A program made the position numbers and the translations under genes. From Thiorhodovibrio frisius (GTDB lineage: Bacteria; Pseudomonadota; Gammaproteobacteria; Chromatiales; Chromatiaceae), in assembly GCF_033954835.1 (NCBI RefSeq), contig NZ_CP121471.1:4086501-4150500 (forward strand): 64,000 nt of DNA. Direction: 5' to 3'. How positions within the stretch are numbered: position 1 is the stretch's first letter; each line of letters begins with the position of its first letter. This document shows positions 62,211-64,000 of the stretch, piece after piece. The notes under the pieces were generated by a model, which saw nothing but the letters and a program-made list of their open reading frames with translations, was not told the DNA's origin and made no database searches.

Positions 62211-64000
62211 CTAGGTCCGCTGCCTGCGTCGGCTTGTTGGGGTCAGGGCGGCTAGTGTATCAGCTGCGCTCTCGTAGTCGAATGCATCCAGTGCCTGCTC
62301 GACACGGGTAAGGATGCGCAGCGCGGCGGGGCTGGCATTCTGGCGCAGGACGCCGAGCAATTCCGGGGAGACGTACTCGCTGTCGGCAAGCAACTGCCGC
62401 AGCCTGGTGAGTTGTTCCGGGTCGATGCCGAGCGCAACATCCTGCTCCGCCAAGGGGGGTTGCGTTGTTTCATCGCGTGCCGCTTCTGCTGTCGCCTGCT
62501 TGCCCGTCTTAAGCTTGCCAGTGGTGTTGGCAAGCTTGATCCAGCGCGTCATGACCTCAATCAGGTGGGCTGGGATGACGGGCTTGCTCAGGTGATCGTT
62601 CATGCCGGCGGCCAGGCAGCGCTCGCGGTCGGTCTCCAGGGCGGCGGCGGTGAGTGCGATGATGGGCACATCCGGATTGTGGGCGCGAATGGCCTCGGTG
62701 GCCGCATAGCCGTCCATCAGCGGCATTTGCAGGTCCATCAGCACAACGTCGAAGTCCTGCTGCAGTGCCAGGTCTGCCGCTTCCCGCCCATTGGTGGCGA
62801 GGGTCACGGAAGCGCCGATCTGGCACAGAATGCCCTCGACCACCATCTGGTTGATGCGATTGTCCTCGGCGACCAGAACGCGAACCCCTTGCAAGGGAGA
62901 GAGGCTCCCCGGATTGGCTTCCGCTGCGTAAGCGCGCACTGGGCGCTGAGCCTGGGTCACATTGGCAATGGCATCGAAGAGTGCCGAGGGAGTGACCGGC
63001 TTGGCGAGCAGGCGCGGCAGCTCCGAGCTGTCGCCACGCGCAAGGAGCTGGGCCTGCTCAATGCTGCTCACCATCAGGACCACGGGCGTGGGTGGATCGC
63101 CAAGGGCGCGCGGCGGCAGGCCTTCGGCCGGCGCCGGCGGCGCGGCGACCGGACAAAAGCGACAGTCCAGACACTGTTTGGCTTCTAGCAGCACCAAATC
63201 CACCGGCTGACCGGCAGCTGCGGCCTGGGCAATGGCCTGACGAGCGCCGGGGCAGCTGCTCGCTTCGAGCAGTGTCATGCGCCAGGATTGCAGAATCTCA
63301 GCAAGCAACTGGCGCGCGGCCGGGCGTTTGTCGACGATCAAGATGCGGCTTTGGCCGATTGCGTGCGGCGGCGCACCAATGCGCGCAGCGGCGCGTTCGG
63401 GCAGTTTAAACTCGGCATGAAAACAAAAGGTGCTGCCTTGCTCGGGAGCGCTGCGCGCCTTGATGGTACCGCCCATCAGCCGCACCAGACGCTGGCTGAT
63501 GGTCAGCCCGAGCCCGGTGCCACCATAGCGGCGGGTGATGGAGCCGTCGGCCTGGGTGAAGGCCTGAAACAGCCGCTCGATGGTGTCCGCAGCCATGCCG
63601 ATGCCGCTGTCCCGAACGCTAAAGCTGAGTTCAATGCGCTCATCACGCTCGCTCACCACCCGAATGGCCAGTTCCACCTGGCCCTGTTCGGTAAACTTGA
63701 CCGCGTTGCCGACCAGATTATTGAGCACCTGCCCAAGGCGCATGGGGTCGCCAATCAACTGACGCGGTACCTGAGGGGCGATGCGATAAAAAAGGTCCAG
63801 CCCTTTGGCCTCGGCCGCAGCCTGAAACAGCGCCGTGAGCTGCTCAAGCAGGTCCTCGAGCCGGAACTGGGTCTGCTCGAGCATGACCCGACCGGCCTCG
63901 ATTTTTGAGTAGTCAAGAATGTCGTTCAAAATACCGAGCAGCGCGCGTGAGCTGTGGCGGACTTTATCGAGGTAGTCGCGCTGGCGGGCATCGAGTTCGG
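62211..64000 (-). CDS. Hybrid sensor histidine kinase, N-terminus beyond the window
   Basis: The frame is open to the window end, where ILNDILDYSKIEAG of the dimerisation domain is read; the phosphoaccepting His lies outside. The ATPase domain has GQVLNNLVGNAVKFTEQG, DSGIGM and YGGTGLGLTISQRL. A first receiver (ILIVDKRPAARQLLAEILQS) has no acidic acceptor (LVLLEAKQ), so it looks degenerate. A second one (VLVAEDNRINQMVV, Asp in VLMDLQMPLMDG) is complete. A C-terminal segment of about 100 residues may be an Hpt remnant without clear His motif. Confidence 0.92.
   Translation of the reverse strand, partial: ELDARQRDYLDKVRHSSRALLGILNDILDYSKIEAGRVMLEQTQFRLEDLLEQLTALFQAAAEAKGLDLFYRIAPQVPRQLIGDPMRLGQVLNNLVGNAVKFTEQGQVELAIRVVSERDERIELSFSVRDSGIGMAADTIERLFQAFTQADGSITRRYGGTGLGLTISQRLVRLMGGTIKARSAPEQGSTFCFHAEFKLPERAAARIGAPPHAIGQSRILIVDKRPAARQLLAEILQSWRMTLLEASSCPGARQAIAQAAAAGQPVDLVLLEAKQCLDCRFCPVAAPPAPAEGLPPRALGDPPTPVVLMVSSIEQAQLLARGDSSELPRLLAKPVTPSALFDAIANVTQAQRPVRAYAAEANPGSLSPLQGVRVLVAEDNRINQMVVEGILCQIGASVTLATNGREAADLALQQDFDVVLMDLQMPLMDGYAATEAIRAHNPDVPIIALTAAALETDRERCLAAGMNDHLSKPVIPAHLIEVMTRWIKLANTTGKLKTGKQATAEAARDETTQPPLAEQDVALGIDPEQLTRLRQLLADSEYVSPELLGVLRQNASPAALRILTRVEQALDAFDYESAADTLAALTPTSRRRQRT

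Overview
The window looks like a chromosome segment from a purple sulfur bacterium (Chromatiaceae-like gammaproteobacterium). The main evidence is the dissimilatory sulfur-oxidation gene set on the minus strand: sat-aprMBA (sulfite to APS to sulfate) and soeABC (direct cytoplasmic sulfite oxidation), together with typical gammaproteobacterial housekeeping genes. The genus cannot be fixed from the sequence alone.

Layout. 1-6125: a HIT protein (cut by the window edge), an SlyD-like FKBP, a small unknown protein, a strong terminator, then aprA, aprB, aprM and sat, all on the minus strand. 6358-6790 holds toxin-gene debris. 6946-10992: valS and a GAF-GGDEF diguanylate cyclase (plus). 11036-18754: soeC, soeB, soeA, a membrane-anchored Ser/Thr kinase and an MFS transporter (minus), then tRNA-Arg(CCT).

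19250-44240 is one large accessory region made of nested mobile DNA. It contains (i) a series of Rpn/DUF4351-type genes, several truncated or frameshifted, sharing a near-identical start module and separated by hairpin terminators and a family of short interspersed repeats; (ii) three copies of one group II intron lineage, all inserted at the same point of these repeats: two RT-less copies of exactly 801 nt and one copy with a reverse transcriptase; (iii) an IS21-type element inside the RT-bearing intron; (iv) an 11.7-kb capsid-encoding, satellite-like integrated element inserted inside one of the 801-nt introns, with a 10-bp duplicated core and matching arm-type repeats at both ends. The element encodes a tyrosine integrase, an AlpA-like HTH, an AEP primase, a helicase, a lambda gpD-like decoration protein, a gpE-like major capsid protein, a ClpP-like head protease and a Nu1-like small terminase, but no portal, large terminase, tail or lysis genes. 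Behind the small terminase gene lie two tandem 78-bp copies of a hairpin element whose stems differ by compensatory changes. A VapBC pair and a PEDRLKGLD-repeat protein also lie in the accessory region.

44419-52590: a zinc-ribbon protein and a DUF89 protein, then an arsenic island: arsR, arsC, a PstS-like lipoprotein, a GAPDH, arsJ and a permease on the minus strand, with a redox-active thioredoxin-fold protein and acr3 divergent on the plus strand. ArsC/Acr3 would reduce and export arsenic; GAPDH/ArsJ would make and export 1-arseno-3-phosphoglycerate. 53034-64000: recN and nadK (minus), a perfect CIRCE operator, hrcA-grpE-dnaK-dnaJ (plus), and a PleD-like response regulator and a hybrid histidine kinase (minus, cut by the window end).
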